From the NCBI RefSeq assembly GCF_003096195.1, contig NZ_CP023004.1, positions 1,840,501 to 1,904,500 of the forward strand: a stretch of 64,000 bases of DNA, read 5' to 3'. Below the pieces are notes generated by a model that saw nothing but the letters and a program-made list of their open reading frames with translations, had not been told where the DNA came from and made no database searches. This DNA is from Ereboglobus luteus. GTDB taxonomy: Bacteria; Verrucomicrobiota; Verrucomicrobiia; Opitutales; Opitutaceae. The number at the start of each line of letters is the position of its first letter. Position 1 is the stretch's first letter. The translations under genes were made by a program, and so were the position numbers. Below, piece after piece: positions 8,152 to 16,557 of this stretch.

Positions 8152-10467
8152 ATGTCGCAACACCAAGCCCCCCAGCCGTTCGAGCCCTACATACCCGACA
8201 ACACCAAGCTCCCCGAGTTTACCCTGCGCGCAGTCCTCACCGGCGCGATTCTCGGCATGGTCTTCGGCGCGTCGTCACTCTATCTCGTCCTCAAGGTCGG
8301 TCTCACCGTGAGCGCGTCGATTCCGGTCGCGGTCATTTCGCTGGCGCTGTTTCGTGGGCTCTCGAAGCTCGGCGTGCGCGACTCCTCCATTCTCGAAAAC
8401 AACATCACGCAGACCGCCGGCTCCGCGGGCGAGTCAATCGCGTTCGGCGTGGGCGTCACCATGCCGGCGATTTTTATCCTCGGCTTCGACCTTGAGCTCA
8501 CGCGCGTGATGCTTGTGGCGATCCTCGGCGGGCTGCTCGGCATCCTCATGATGATTCCGCTGCGCCGCACGCACATCGTCGAGGATCACGGCAAGTTGAA
8601 ATATCCCGAGGGCACCGCGTGCGCCGCCGTGCTCAAGGCCGGTGCCAACGCGCGGGATCGCGCCGTCGCCTCGCCCTCCGCCCAGGCCGATATGCGCGCC
8701 GCCGAGGCCGCCGGGCTCGGCAATGCTCCCGGCGCCATCCAGATTTTCACGGGCTTCGGAATCGGGCTCGTTTACAAAACACTCAATGTCGCCATGCGCG
8801 GGTGGCAGGATATTCCGCAGAAAATTTTCGGCAAACCGCTCGCGGGCGGTTCGATCTCGGCGGAGGTTTCGCCGGAGCTGCTCGGCGTCGGCTACATCAT
8901 CGGCCCGCGCATCTCGGGCATCATGTGCGCGGGTGGCGCGCTTTCGTATTTGGTGCTGATTCCGTTGATAAAATTTTTCGGCGACGGCATCAACGGCATC
9001 GTCGAGCCCGGCACCATTCCCATCAGCGAAATGCCCATCGAGGGAGCGAACAGTATTCGCGACGCGTATATCCTTTACATCGGCGCGGGCGCGGTGGCGT
9101 CCGCCGGCATCATCAGCATGGTGCAGGCAATGCCGGCCATCTGGCGCGGCATCAAGGCCGGCTTCGCGGATATTCGCGGGATGCCGCGGCCCGGCGAAAA
9201 CGCCCCCGGGAAAAACGGCTCCACCGCGCGCACGCAGCGCGACCTTCCGATGAAAACCGTGTTCATCGGCATTCTCGCGCTCATCGCGGTCATTTCCCTC
9301 GCGCCCTCGCTGCACATGAACGTGCTCGGCGCGCTGCTCATTGTTCTTTTCGGATTTTTGTTTGTCACGGTTTCGTCGCGCATCACCGGCGAGATCGGTT
9401 CCACGTCGAACCCGGTTTCGGGCATGACTGTGGCGACGCTGCTGTTCACCTGCCTCGTGTTCCTGATCGTGGGATGGACGGGCAGTCAGTATTACGTGAC
9501 GGCGCTTTCCGTTGGCGCGATCGTGTGCATCGCGGCGTCGAACGGCGGCACGACTTCGCAGGATTTGAAGACGGGTTTCCTGCTCGGCGCGACCCCGCGC
9601 TCGCAGCAACTGGCGATTTTGATCGGTGCGTTTGCGGCGGCGCTCGTGCTCGGGCCGCTGTTGAGTTTGCTCAACAACGGGAGCACGGTTTATGTGCCGG
9701 TTGCGCAAGTCGCCCCCGCGGGAATCCAGGTCGATGTCAGCGCGCTCTCGCGCAAGGAATCGCTGCACGGCCCGCAAAGTCGCGACGACTCCGGCGTTTA
9801 TTACACCTGGCACAACACCGACCCCAAGGCCGGCATCGAGGGCAAGTATTTGGTTAATGAAAAAGGCGTGGCGGTCTGGTTTGTTGATCCGGGCATCAAC
9901 GGCTCGTTTGACACACGCCCGGACGGCAGCAAGGTGCGCAAGTTTGTCGCCCCGAAGGCGACGCTCATGTCGTATATAATTAAGGGCATTCTCGACCAGC
10001 GCCTGCCGTGGGCGCTGGTGCTGCTCGGTGTGATGATCACGGTGACGCTGCAGCTTTCCTTTATTCCCGCGCTCGCGTTTGCGGTGGGTGTGTATCTGCC
10101 GCTTTCGTCCACGACGCCGATTCTTGCGGGCGGCATGATCCGCTGGTTGATCGACCGCTGGATGAGCCGGAAGTCCTCCCACGCGAATCTCACGCCGGAG
10201 CAGTTTAATGCCGAAAGCGACAAGAGCCCCGGTGTGCTGCTCTCGTCCGGCTACATCGCGGGCGGTGCGATAGGCGGCATTGTGTTTGCGGTGCTGGCGG
10301 GCTTTTTCCCCGGCGCGGACAACGCCATCGCAACTTGGGCGCAAAATCACAACCCGCTCTACAACGGCCCTCACGCCGGGTTGCTTTCGCTGATCCCCTT
10401 CGCGCTGCTGGCGATTTTCCTCTACGGCGTGGCCAGGGAATGGTTCTTGTCGCCGAGGAAAAAATAG
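8152..10467 (+). CDS. OPT family oligopeptide transporter
   Basis: A large (771-residue) polytopic membrane protein of the OPT family, which imports oligopeptides or metal-chelate compounds using the proton gradient. Many hydrophobic segments are spread along the sequence, with the family features of an N-terminal PEFTLRAVLTG stretch, a conserved motif around NNITQTAGSAGES, and YPEGTACA. A soluble insert (about residues 535-600, Lys/Asp-rich) interrupts the second half. The ATG at 8152 was chosen; an in-frame TTG four codons upstream is less likely. A small membrane protein gene follows after 25 bases and may be cotranscribed. Substrate unknown. Confidence 0.93.
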   Translation: MSQHQAPQPFEPYIPDNTKLPEFTLRAVLTGAILGMVFGASSLYLVLKVGLTVSASIPVAVISLALFRGLSKLGVRDSSILENNITQTAGSAGESIAFGVGVTMPAIFILGFDLELTRVMLVAILGGLLGILMMIPLRRTHIVEDHGKLKYPEGTACAAVLKAGANARDRAVASPSAQADMRAAEAAGLGNAPGAIQIFTGFGIGLVYKTLNVAMRGWQDIPQKIFGKPLAGGSISAEVSPELLGVGYIIGPRISGIMCAGGALSYLVLIPLIKFFGDGINGIVEPGTIPISEMPIEGANSIRDAYILYIGAGAVASAGIISMVQAMPAIWRGIKAGFADIRGMPRPGENAPGKNGSTARTQRDLPMKTVFIGILALIAVISLAPSLHMNVLGALLIVLFGFLFVTVSSRITGEIGSTSNPVSGMTVATLLFTCLVFLIVGWTGSQYYVTALSVGAIVCIAASNGGTTSQDLKTGFLLGATPRSQQLAILIGAFAAALVLGPLLSLLNNGSTVYVPVAQVAPAGIQVDVSALSRKESLHGPQSRDDSGVYYTWHNTDPKAGIEGKYLVNEKGVAVWFVDPGINGSFDTRPDGSKVRKFVAPKATLMSYIIKGILDQRLPWALVLLGVMITVTLQLSFIPALAFAVGVYLPLSSTTPILAGGMIRWLIDRWMSRKSSHANLTPEQFNAESDKSPGVLLSSGYIAGGAIGGIVFAVLAGFFPGADNAIATWAQNHNPLYNGPHAGLLSLIPFALLAIFLYGVAREWFLSPRKK

Positions 10468-10492
10468 GCGTGGGCATGGGAGATTCTTAATA

Positions 10493-10861
10493 ATGAAAAA
10501 ACAACTGCTCGATCACATCAGGCGCATGGAGCGGGAGCTTGCCGCGATCGAATCCTCTCCCTGCGAAAACAGGCGCCCCGGGCATCTTCGCGCCCTGCTT
10601 GCCTATCACCTTGCGCAAACACAGGCCTTTCAGCACGAACGCCTGATCCATCTGCTCGTAACGCTCTTTTTCGCGATGTTCCTGCTTGCGGCGGCCATTG
10701 GCGCGATATTTCTGCCCACCTGGCAAATGCTTGCGGTCACGATTATTCTCACACTCACCGAAATCTGCTACCTGCGCCATTATTACGTGCTCGAGAATAA
10801 TACCCAAAAACTCTACCCGCTCACACAACGATTGCACGCGCTGCAATCCGGGAAACGGTAA
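10493..10861 (+). CDS. Small two-span membrane protein of unknown function
   Basis: A 122-residue protein not recognised as a named family. It has a charged N-terminal helix (about 1-45), two adjacent hydrophobic segments (about 53-73 and 77-93), then a short basic tail. It lies 25 bases after the OPT transporter gene on the same strand, so cotranscription is likely, though no functional link is shown. The start has a weak purine-rich site upstream. Confidence 0.65.
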   Translation: MKKQLLDHIRRMERELAAIESSPCENRRPGHLRALLAYHLAQTQAFQHERLIHLLVTLFFAMFLLAAAIGAIFLPTWQMLAVTIILTLTEICYLRHYYVLENNTQKLYPLTQRLHALQSGKR

Positions 10862-10870
10862 TATATAAAA

Positions 10871-10896
10871 GCGTATCCTAAAATTTGGGGATACGC
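10871..10896 (+). terminator. Possible terminator stem-loop without T-run
   Basis: GCGTATCC (10871-10878) and GGATACGC (10889-10896) form a perfect 8-bp stem ten bases after the preceding gene. There is no U-tract, so it may act only as a 3' stabilising structure. It lies between convergent genes. Confidence 0.45.
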
Positions 10897-10954
10897 GCGG
10901 TGCAAACGGTGTCCGATGAGATTATCCCGTTTGATTTCACCGGCTGGCGCTGAC

Positions 10955-12724
10955 TCAGCGGATTTTTTCAATCACCTTGCGCAATTCCTCGTTCTCCGGC
11001 CACGCGCGAACCCTCGCTGCAAGCATGTCGAGATATTCCTTCGGCAGTTTCACATCCGTGTGCGTCCATACCTGTGCAAATTGCACATACGTCTGTTGCG
11101 ACGCGCCGTTTTGCTTGAGCGCCTCGGCTAGCGGCTCGATGACGGTGTTCAGTTCGTCTTTCGTCAGTCTATGCTTTTCACCTTTTAGTTCCAAAAGGTT
11201 TTCGAGTCGCAGTCGTGAAAGCGTGCGCCATGCCTCGGGGCGCACGACTTGTTTCGACGCCATCGCTTTTTCGAGCATGGCGACCGCGCTGTGTTTCCGC
11301 CCGTGTGCGGCTTCGCTCAGGCCAAACGCGGCGACAAACTCCGGATCGTTGCGCGCTTGCGTGGACGCTTCGCTGGCTTTGAGCAGCACCTGGTTCGCTA
11401 TGTCGCGCTCGCCGCAAAGCACGAACCAATCGCTCAAAATCCGCGCTGTCTCGCTGCGGCGTGATGGGCGAAGCTTCGGCACGGGCGGAATGTCTTTCCG
11501 ATTAAATTTCGCCACGACAATATCAGGCGGACCCCATGGATTGCGACTGTAATCGGAGTCCTTCCTAGCGATCTCCTTGAAGGAATCATACATGCGCGTG
11601 CGAAACGCGTCGTAGTCCACGCCAAAGCACTCCTTGAATACAGACTCGTTCGTTTGTTGTTTCTCCGTGTGCACAACAAACCGCGCAAAGGCTGCGCGTG
11701 TTTTGTCATCCGCCATGAACGTGCAATAATACATAAAATCCCGCGTCTCCCGCGTCGTGATGAGCGAGGCCTGTATATTCGCGATGGCATGTCGATCGTG
11801 TCTTGTTTTCCTCGACCTTGGTTCGAGAAATTCACCTAGGCTCGCATTTGGTGCGAGTGCGTAATTGCGCCAGATTTTCTTTTGAAGCGCGACAGTTTTC
11901 TTGTCGGTTCCTCGTGGATAATCCGATGCATTGCGCAATAGATTGGTTTCACACGAGATGCAATAACGGCCGAAGATCATTTCATGATCGTCAATCGAAA
12001 ACCATGCAGGTCGGTAGGCATGGGGTGGGGTGGATCGTGTGTATTTGTAGATCGGTGACTCGAAGCTGTCAACTAGGTGCGCTTGGCCGAATCCCCCCGA
12101 GTGCCCGCGCAAGCCGTTGAGCGCGGTCGCGAGCCACGGCGGGCTGTCGTGCCCGGTCTGAATCTTAACGCACATGAGTAGATGATTAAGCGCGATGTCG
12201 ATGGCATTTTCGGTCACTCGTTCCTCAAATGATGTGTCGGCGTCGAGATATGCTTGAGTGATGAGTTTGAGGAACACGGCTTGTTCGCCGTCGTGGAACC
12301 CGCGCATGGAAGTTTGCTTTGCGGATTCGGAACTTACACGATCCATGCTGACACCCATCGGCGATCTGTCGTAGGCATGCTGCAGGTCTTCCTTGCCAGT
12401 GAGCACAAGGTAGCGGTCGATGCCTTGGTCGTTGATGAAGATGATTTTTGCGGGCAACTCGCGCTGCATGCGAAAGAGCGGGTTGTTCTTTTCGAACGTG
12501 CCTATGATTTGCTCCGCGCGCTGCATGATGCGCGAGACGAGTTTGCTGTAGTCGACAGCCGAGAGAATTTCGAAATGCTCCGAGCGTGTGTAACGCCAAT
12601 CATGCCTCTTGGTGGACACGGTGAGCGTGTCGAGTGTGATGACCTCTTCACCAGCCGCGTGGGCGTGCATCGGCGCGAACACAAACGCCAGTAGAAAAAA
12701 CAATACGCTCGGGGTTGTTTTCAC
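10955..12724 (-). CDS. Secreted protein of unknown function
   Basis: A 589-residue protein with a clear Sec signal peptide (hydrophobic core about 6-20, cleavage after AHA near residue 24). Residues 45-115 resemble the N-terminal part of peptidase-MA-like or DUF1570 proteins (EHFEILS followed by a helix and a strand ending IIFIND). I see no HExxH zinc motif, so catalytic activity is not supported. The C-terminal third (about 430-589) is helical with alternating Ala and Leu, suggesting TPR-like repeats. Base composition is somewhat less GC-rich than in the neighbours. It is transcribed alone, convergent with the OPT pair. Confidence 0.6.
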   Translation of the reverse strand: MKTTPSVLFFLLAFVFAPMHAHAAGEEVITLDTLTVSTKRHDWRYTRSEHFEILSAVDYSKLVSRIMQRAEQIIGTFEKNNPLFRMQRELPAKIIFINDQGIDRYLVLTGKEDLQHAYDRSPMGVSMDRVSSESAKQTSMRGFHDGEQAVFLKLITQAYLDADTSFEERVTENAIDIALNHLLMCVKIQTGHDSPPWLATALNGLRGHSGGFGQAHLVDSFESPIYKYTRSTPPHAYRPAWFSIDDHEMIFGRYCISCETNLLRNASDYPRGTDKKTVALQKKIWRNYALAPNASLGEFLEPRSRKTRHDRHAIANIQASLITTRETRDFMYYCTFMADDKTRAAFARFVVHTEKQQTNESVFKECFGVDYDAFRTRMYDSFKEIARKDSDYSRNPWGPPDIVVAKFNRKDIPPVPKLRPSRRSETARILSDWFVLCGERDIANQVLLKASEASTQARNDPEFVAAFGLSEAAHGRKHSAVAMLEKAMASKQVVRPEAWRTLSRLRLENLLELKGEKHRLTKDELNTVIEPLAEALKQNGASQQTYVQFAQVWTHTDVKLPKEYLDMLAARVRAWPENEELRKVIEKIR

Positions 12725-12991
12725 AAACGGTAGGATGCGTGATGCGTGTGCAAAGGCAAGTGAAATAAGAGTCCTTTGTTCTTCTCAAAGAACAAAAAAA
12801 TAAAACCGTGCCGCATCCACCCTTAAAACATCAATCATTTTGACCACTGCATCGGATTTTTTAAAGTGCCATTAGTTTACATTTTTATAATCATACTTTT
12901 AATCGCATCCACGCGGCTGCCATCTTATTTTTGAACCCGTTTGCTTTCCGTCTCCAATAATATTCAGGTTTTTCACGAGACGGTATCAAAT

Positions 12992-13444
12992 ATATTAAAA
13001 TATCTACTGCTGTCAGCCTGCATTATCTTTCTTGGCCCACAAGCATTGGCGTAGGAGGAGTTTGGGGCGGGCGGCGGAGATGATTATGATACTTTTTTCA
13101 ATTGCGATTCTGCCGAATATGGAGGCAGTAATTTTCTGTGCGGTAATTGCGTGGACCATGCTTGTCCGGACACCGAGTGTATGGACGGATGTCCCATTTT
13201 TGACTACGTTGATTGCAAGTGTTCAAGATGCATCTTTTGTGGCGACTATGTTTGGATGTGTTTCGGTTCCTGTATGGAAGGGTGCCCTTTGTGCGATAGT
13301 GACGGAGACTGCTTTACAACTCATCCTTGATGGATTGATCCCGATAACCTCGACCTCGGCCCCGAGATCATTCTTTCCAACCCACCTGTGTACTGCTCCA
13401 CTTGCGGCAGAAATGACTGTTGCGGGCATAAGGTTTGCAAATAA
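12992..13444 (+). pseudogene. Degenerate gene for a secreted cysteine-rich protein
   Basis: One frame (codons starting at 12992, 12995 and so on) encodes a signal-peptide-like stretch ending GPQALA, then TAG at 13052, then an acidic/Gly N-terminus (EEFGAGGGDDYDT) and fifteen cysteines up to TGA at 13328. It continues past the TGA with the same character (five more cysteines, ending CCGHKVCK) to TAA at 13442. Twenty cysteines in about 130 codons, with C-x-x-C and C-x-x-x-C spacing, cannot be chance. No ATG precedes the signal; ATA occupies the likely start and an in-frame TTG lies at 12941. It looks like a gene inactivated by two nonsense changes and a lost start. An overlapping frame (13032-13556) is open but reads as a shadow. 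The rest of 12725-13605 is AT-rich without recognisable features. Confidence 0.55.
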
Positions 13445-13605
13445 CGGACCGTGTAAAAATATAATCGACATCACGCTTAATTATCTGCTTATGGATCAAG
13501 GTGGGCGCGAACGCCTGCCTAGGCGTTTGATGAAAAGAAAAACACAACCCATTTAGTTTTGCACTTTGGCGCATTTGTATTCGACCACGCACAAAACTTT
13601 GAAAT

Positions 13606-16377
13606 GTGTCTTTTTATAAACATTCCGTGAAAAAAACATTCTTCTGCCCTTTTCTTGTTTTTCTATTCTGCCTTTTTGTTTCCGGTTTTGCGGGCGCACA
13701 ATCGGCATGCAGTATCAAGCCGGTTAATTTGCGAACAGAGTATCTCGACAGGCCGGAGGGGCTTGATGAAAGGAAGCCCCGGTTTGGTTGGGCGTTTGAG
13801 GCTGCAAACCCCGACGGGCGCGGTCAGGGGCAGACTGCCTATCGTGTGATTGTTAAATGCGGGGAATGCACCGCTTGGGATTCCGACTGGGTTGCATCGA
13901 ATCGGATGCAGCAGATCGAGTATCAGGGAAAGTCGCTGAAGTCCGACCGTCGTTATACATGGACGCTGCTCGTGAAAGATGAAAATGGCATCGAGGCGCC
14001 GCCCGCGCAAAGCGAATGGACGACCGGTTTGTTTGAACAATCGGAATGGAGCGCGAAGTGGATCGGCTCCGATGAGGTTTTTGATTATAAAATCGGCATG
14101 AAAAAAGGCGACTGCAACATCGCCGATCCCTGGTTGCGCAAGACATTTATGCTAAATGAAAAACCGGGGCGCGCGGTCCTGTTCGTCGCCTCGGTCGGTT
14201 ATCATGAATTGTATGTGAACGGGAAACAAATCGACAGCCACCATGTGCTTTCCCCGGCGGCGACCGACCATACAAAGAGGGCGCGATATATCGCCTACGA
14301 TATTGCCGGGGCGCTTCAACCGGGGAAAAACGCCATTGTCATTTGGCTGGGCGCGTCGTGGTCGATTTTTCCCGGTTATATAACGGAAAATCTTCCGCGC
14401 ACTCCAATCGTTCGCGCGCAGGCGGATATTTATAAAAATCGAAGCGACACATCGCCCCTTCTTCGCCTGCAAACAGATGAAACATGGAAAACACTTCCAA
14501 GCCCGAATAGGCTTTTGGGCTCTTGGGATTTTGGCAACATGGGCGGCGAAATCTTTGACGGCTTGCGGGAGCAGGAGATGGATGATTTCTCCAGTGTTTC
14601 CCTTGATGATACAAATTGGAAAAGTGCCACAGTATATAATCCGAAACTTCAGGTGACGGCGCAGCGAGTTGAGAAAAATCGCCTTTTCGACGAAATCCGC
14701 CCGGTCGCAATTGAAGATCGTGGCGATGGCGTCTGGCGTGTTGACATGGGGGTAAATTTTGCCGGCTGGACGGAAATCAAAATCGCGGGAAATCCCGGCG
14801 ACCGGATTGATTTTCTGTTTTCCGAGAGACTGCAGAACGAAATGACTTTCCGGAATCGGAGCGCATATATAATCGGAGCATCGGGGCGGGGCGTTTTTCG
14901 CAATCGCTTTAATTATAGCTCCGGGCGCTGGATCACAATTAAAGGCCTCAAGGCGAGGCCGGTGCTTGATGATATTCGCGGGTGGAATGTGCGCACGGAT
15001 GCCGGGCGCGCAACGACGTTCGAGTGCTCCGATCCCCTGCAAAACTGGATATATGATCGTGTTTGCTGGATATTTGAAAACCTTTCGATTGGCGGGATGG
15101 TTGTCGATTGTCCCCAGCGCGAGCGAATGGGTTACGGCGGCGACGCCCATGCGACGGCGGAAACCGCCATGTATAATTATCGCATGGCCGCATTTTATAC
15201 AAAGTGGCTGGAGGACTGGCGCGACGTGCAGGGAACCGAGGCGATGGTTGGCAGCATGAATGATCCGGATTATGCGCGGAAAGCGGAAACCAGCGGACGG
15301 CTTCTTGGAGGCGGCATCATGCCGCACACGGCCCCGACCTATTGGGGCGGCGGCGGTCCCGGCTGGGGCGGCATTTGCGTTGTCCTGCCATGGTATCTTT
15401 ATCAACACGAGGGGGACGCGCGCGTTCTCGAAACCAATTTTGACATGATAAAGAAATGGCTCGCGTTTCTTGACACGCATGTCGAGGGCGGCCTGCTCAA
15501 GCGTTTTGGCGGCAAGTGGGATTTTCTTGGCGACTGGCTCTGGCCAAACGCGACCGCCGAGGGCATGAACAACGACAGCGCGCAAACACTATGCCTTAAT
15601 AATTGTTATCGCGTGTATAATATTAAAACGGCGGCGAAGATTGCGCGCGTCCTTGGCAGGGAGGCGGAGGCCGCGGAATGGGAAAACCAAGCCCGCGTTT
15701 CGAGCCGCGCGATTCATGAAAAATACTACAATGCCGGCGACAGCAGTTATGCCGACGGATCAATGGCGTGCCTGGCAGGCGCATTGCTTGCGGATGTGAT
15801 GCCTTCGGAATTGCGGGGCGAGGTTATGCAACGCTTGGAGTATGAAATCCTGGTCGTGCGCAAAGGCCGCATGCACGCCGGAATCACCGCGGGTGCGATG
15901 CTTTTTAAGGTGCTCCGCGACGAGGACAGGCACGATCTGCTCCATTCCATGACATCGCAAACGGATTACCCAAGCTGGGATTATATGCGGGAAAATGGCG
16001 CGACGACACTTTGGGAGATGTGGGAAAAAGACCTGCGCGGGCACTCGCTCCTGCACAGCTCGTATTTGTTTCCGGGCGCTTGGTATGTTGACGGTATTGC
16101 TGGAATCAAGCGCGACCCGGAGCATCCCGGCTTTCAGCATTTCATAATACGCCCGCCCCATCCCGGGGATGTTGGGGTGACATGGGCGAAGGCGGCGTTT
16201 GATTCGCCCGCCGGGCTGATTCGGTCTGCTTGGGAAATCGACGCAAACGGAAACATGCGGCTGCGCGTCAGCGTGCCCCCGAACACAAGCGCGACCATTT
16301 TTCTTCCTGACAACAAACGGTGCCATAAAATCATGAGGGTCGGCGCGGGAAATTACACATTTCAGGCCGGGTTTTAG
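13606..16377 (+). CDS. Secreted alpha-L-rhamnosidase (GH78)
   Basis: A 923-residue glycoside hydrolase family 78 enzyme that removes terminal alpha-L-rhamnose from plant glycans and glycosides. The layout is: signal peptide (about 8-31, cleavage near GAQ); an N-terminal fibronectin-like segment opening with PVNLRTEYLDRPEGLD; the Bac_rhamnosid_N beta-sandwich (WSAKWIG onward); the catalytic (alpha/alpha)6 barrel containing DCPQRERMGYGGDAH with its expected acidic residues; and a C-terminal beta-sandwich. The GTG at 13606 gives the longest frame; a GTG at 13627 would start exactly with MKKTFF and is a good alternative. It stands alone, with no sugar transporter nearby. Function is firm; the natural substrate is unknown. 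Confidence 0.93.
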   Translation: MSFYKHSVKKTFFCPFLVFLFCLFVSGFAGAQSACSIKPVNLRTEYLDRPEGLDERKPRFGWAFEAANPDGRGQGQTAYRVIVKCGECTAWDSDWVASNRMQQIEYQGKSLKSDRRYTWTLLVKDENGIEAPPAQSEWTTGLFEQSEWSAKWIGSDEVFDYKIGMKKGDCNIADPWLRKTFMLNEKPGRAVLFVASVGYHELYVNGKQIDSHHVLSPAATDHTKRARYIAYDIAGALQPGKNAIVIWLGASWSIFPGYITENLPRTPIVRAQADIYKNRSDTSPLLRLQTDETWKTLPSPNRLLGSWDFGNMGGEIFDGLREQEMDDFSSVSLDDTNWKSATVYNPKLQVTAQRVEKNRLFDEIRPVAIEDRGDGVWRVDMGVNFAGWTEIKIAGNPGDRIDFLFSERLQNEMTFRNRSAYIIGASGRGVFRNRFNYSSGRWITIKGLKARPVLDDIRGWNVRTDAGRATTFECSDPLQNWIYDRVCWIFENLSIGGMVVDCPQRERMGYGGDAHATAETAMYNYRMAAFYTKWLEDWRDVQGTEAMVGSMNDPDYARKAETSGRLLGGGIMPHTAPTYWGGGGPGWGGICVVLPWYLYQHEGDARVLETNFDMIKKWLAFLDTHVEGGLLKRFGGKWDFLGDWLWPNATAEGMNNDSAQTLCLNNCYRVYNIKTAAKIARVLGREAEAAEWENQARVSSRAIHEKYYNAGDSSYADGSMACLAGALLADVMPSELRGEVMQRLEYEILVVRKGRMHAGITAGAMLFKVLRDEDRHDLLHSMTSQTDYPSWDYMRENGATTLWEMWEKDLRGHSLLHSSYLFPGAWYVDGIAGIKRDPEHPGFQHFIIRPPHPGDVGVTWAKAAFDSPAGLIRSAWEIDANGNMRLRVSVPPNTSATIFLPDNKRCHKIMRVGAGNYTFQAGF

Positions 16378-16557
16378 ATGTGTTTTCGGGGTAGAATATT
16401 CTATAAACTGTGCCGTGGCACTTGTTTAAATCCCATCAAGCGATTCCGTTTTTTGCAAATTTTCCACGCAATTATCTTCTTTGCTTTGCGCCCGGAGTAA
16501 TGAAGATGCTTGGCTGACAATTCGTCCTTTTTTACATTCTGCACCTTCGCATCGTTG

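Noticed and set aside
13328-13330. Selenocysteine at the TGA of the Cys-rich frame
   Set aside because: No convincing stem-loop follows the TGA, and a separate TAG interrupts the same frame, so simple gene decay is the better explanation.
13032-13556. A 174-codon frame over the Cys-rich relic
   Set aside because: Its hydrophobic residues arise from reading TGC/TGT codons of the other frame out of phase, and it has no signal or family features; the cysteine pattern of the alternative frame is far less likely by chance.
16411-16430. Second sigma-54-like site (TGGCAC) upstream of the protease gene
   Set aside because: The TTGC half is missing at the required spacing.
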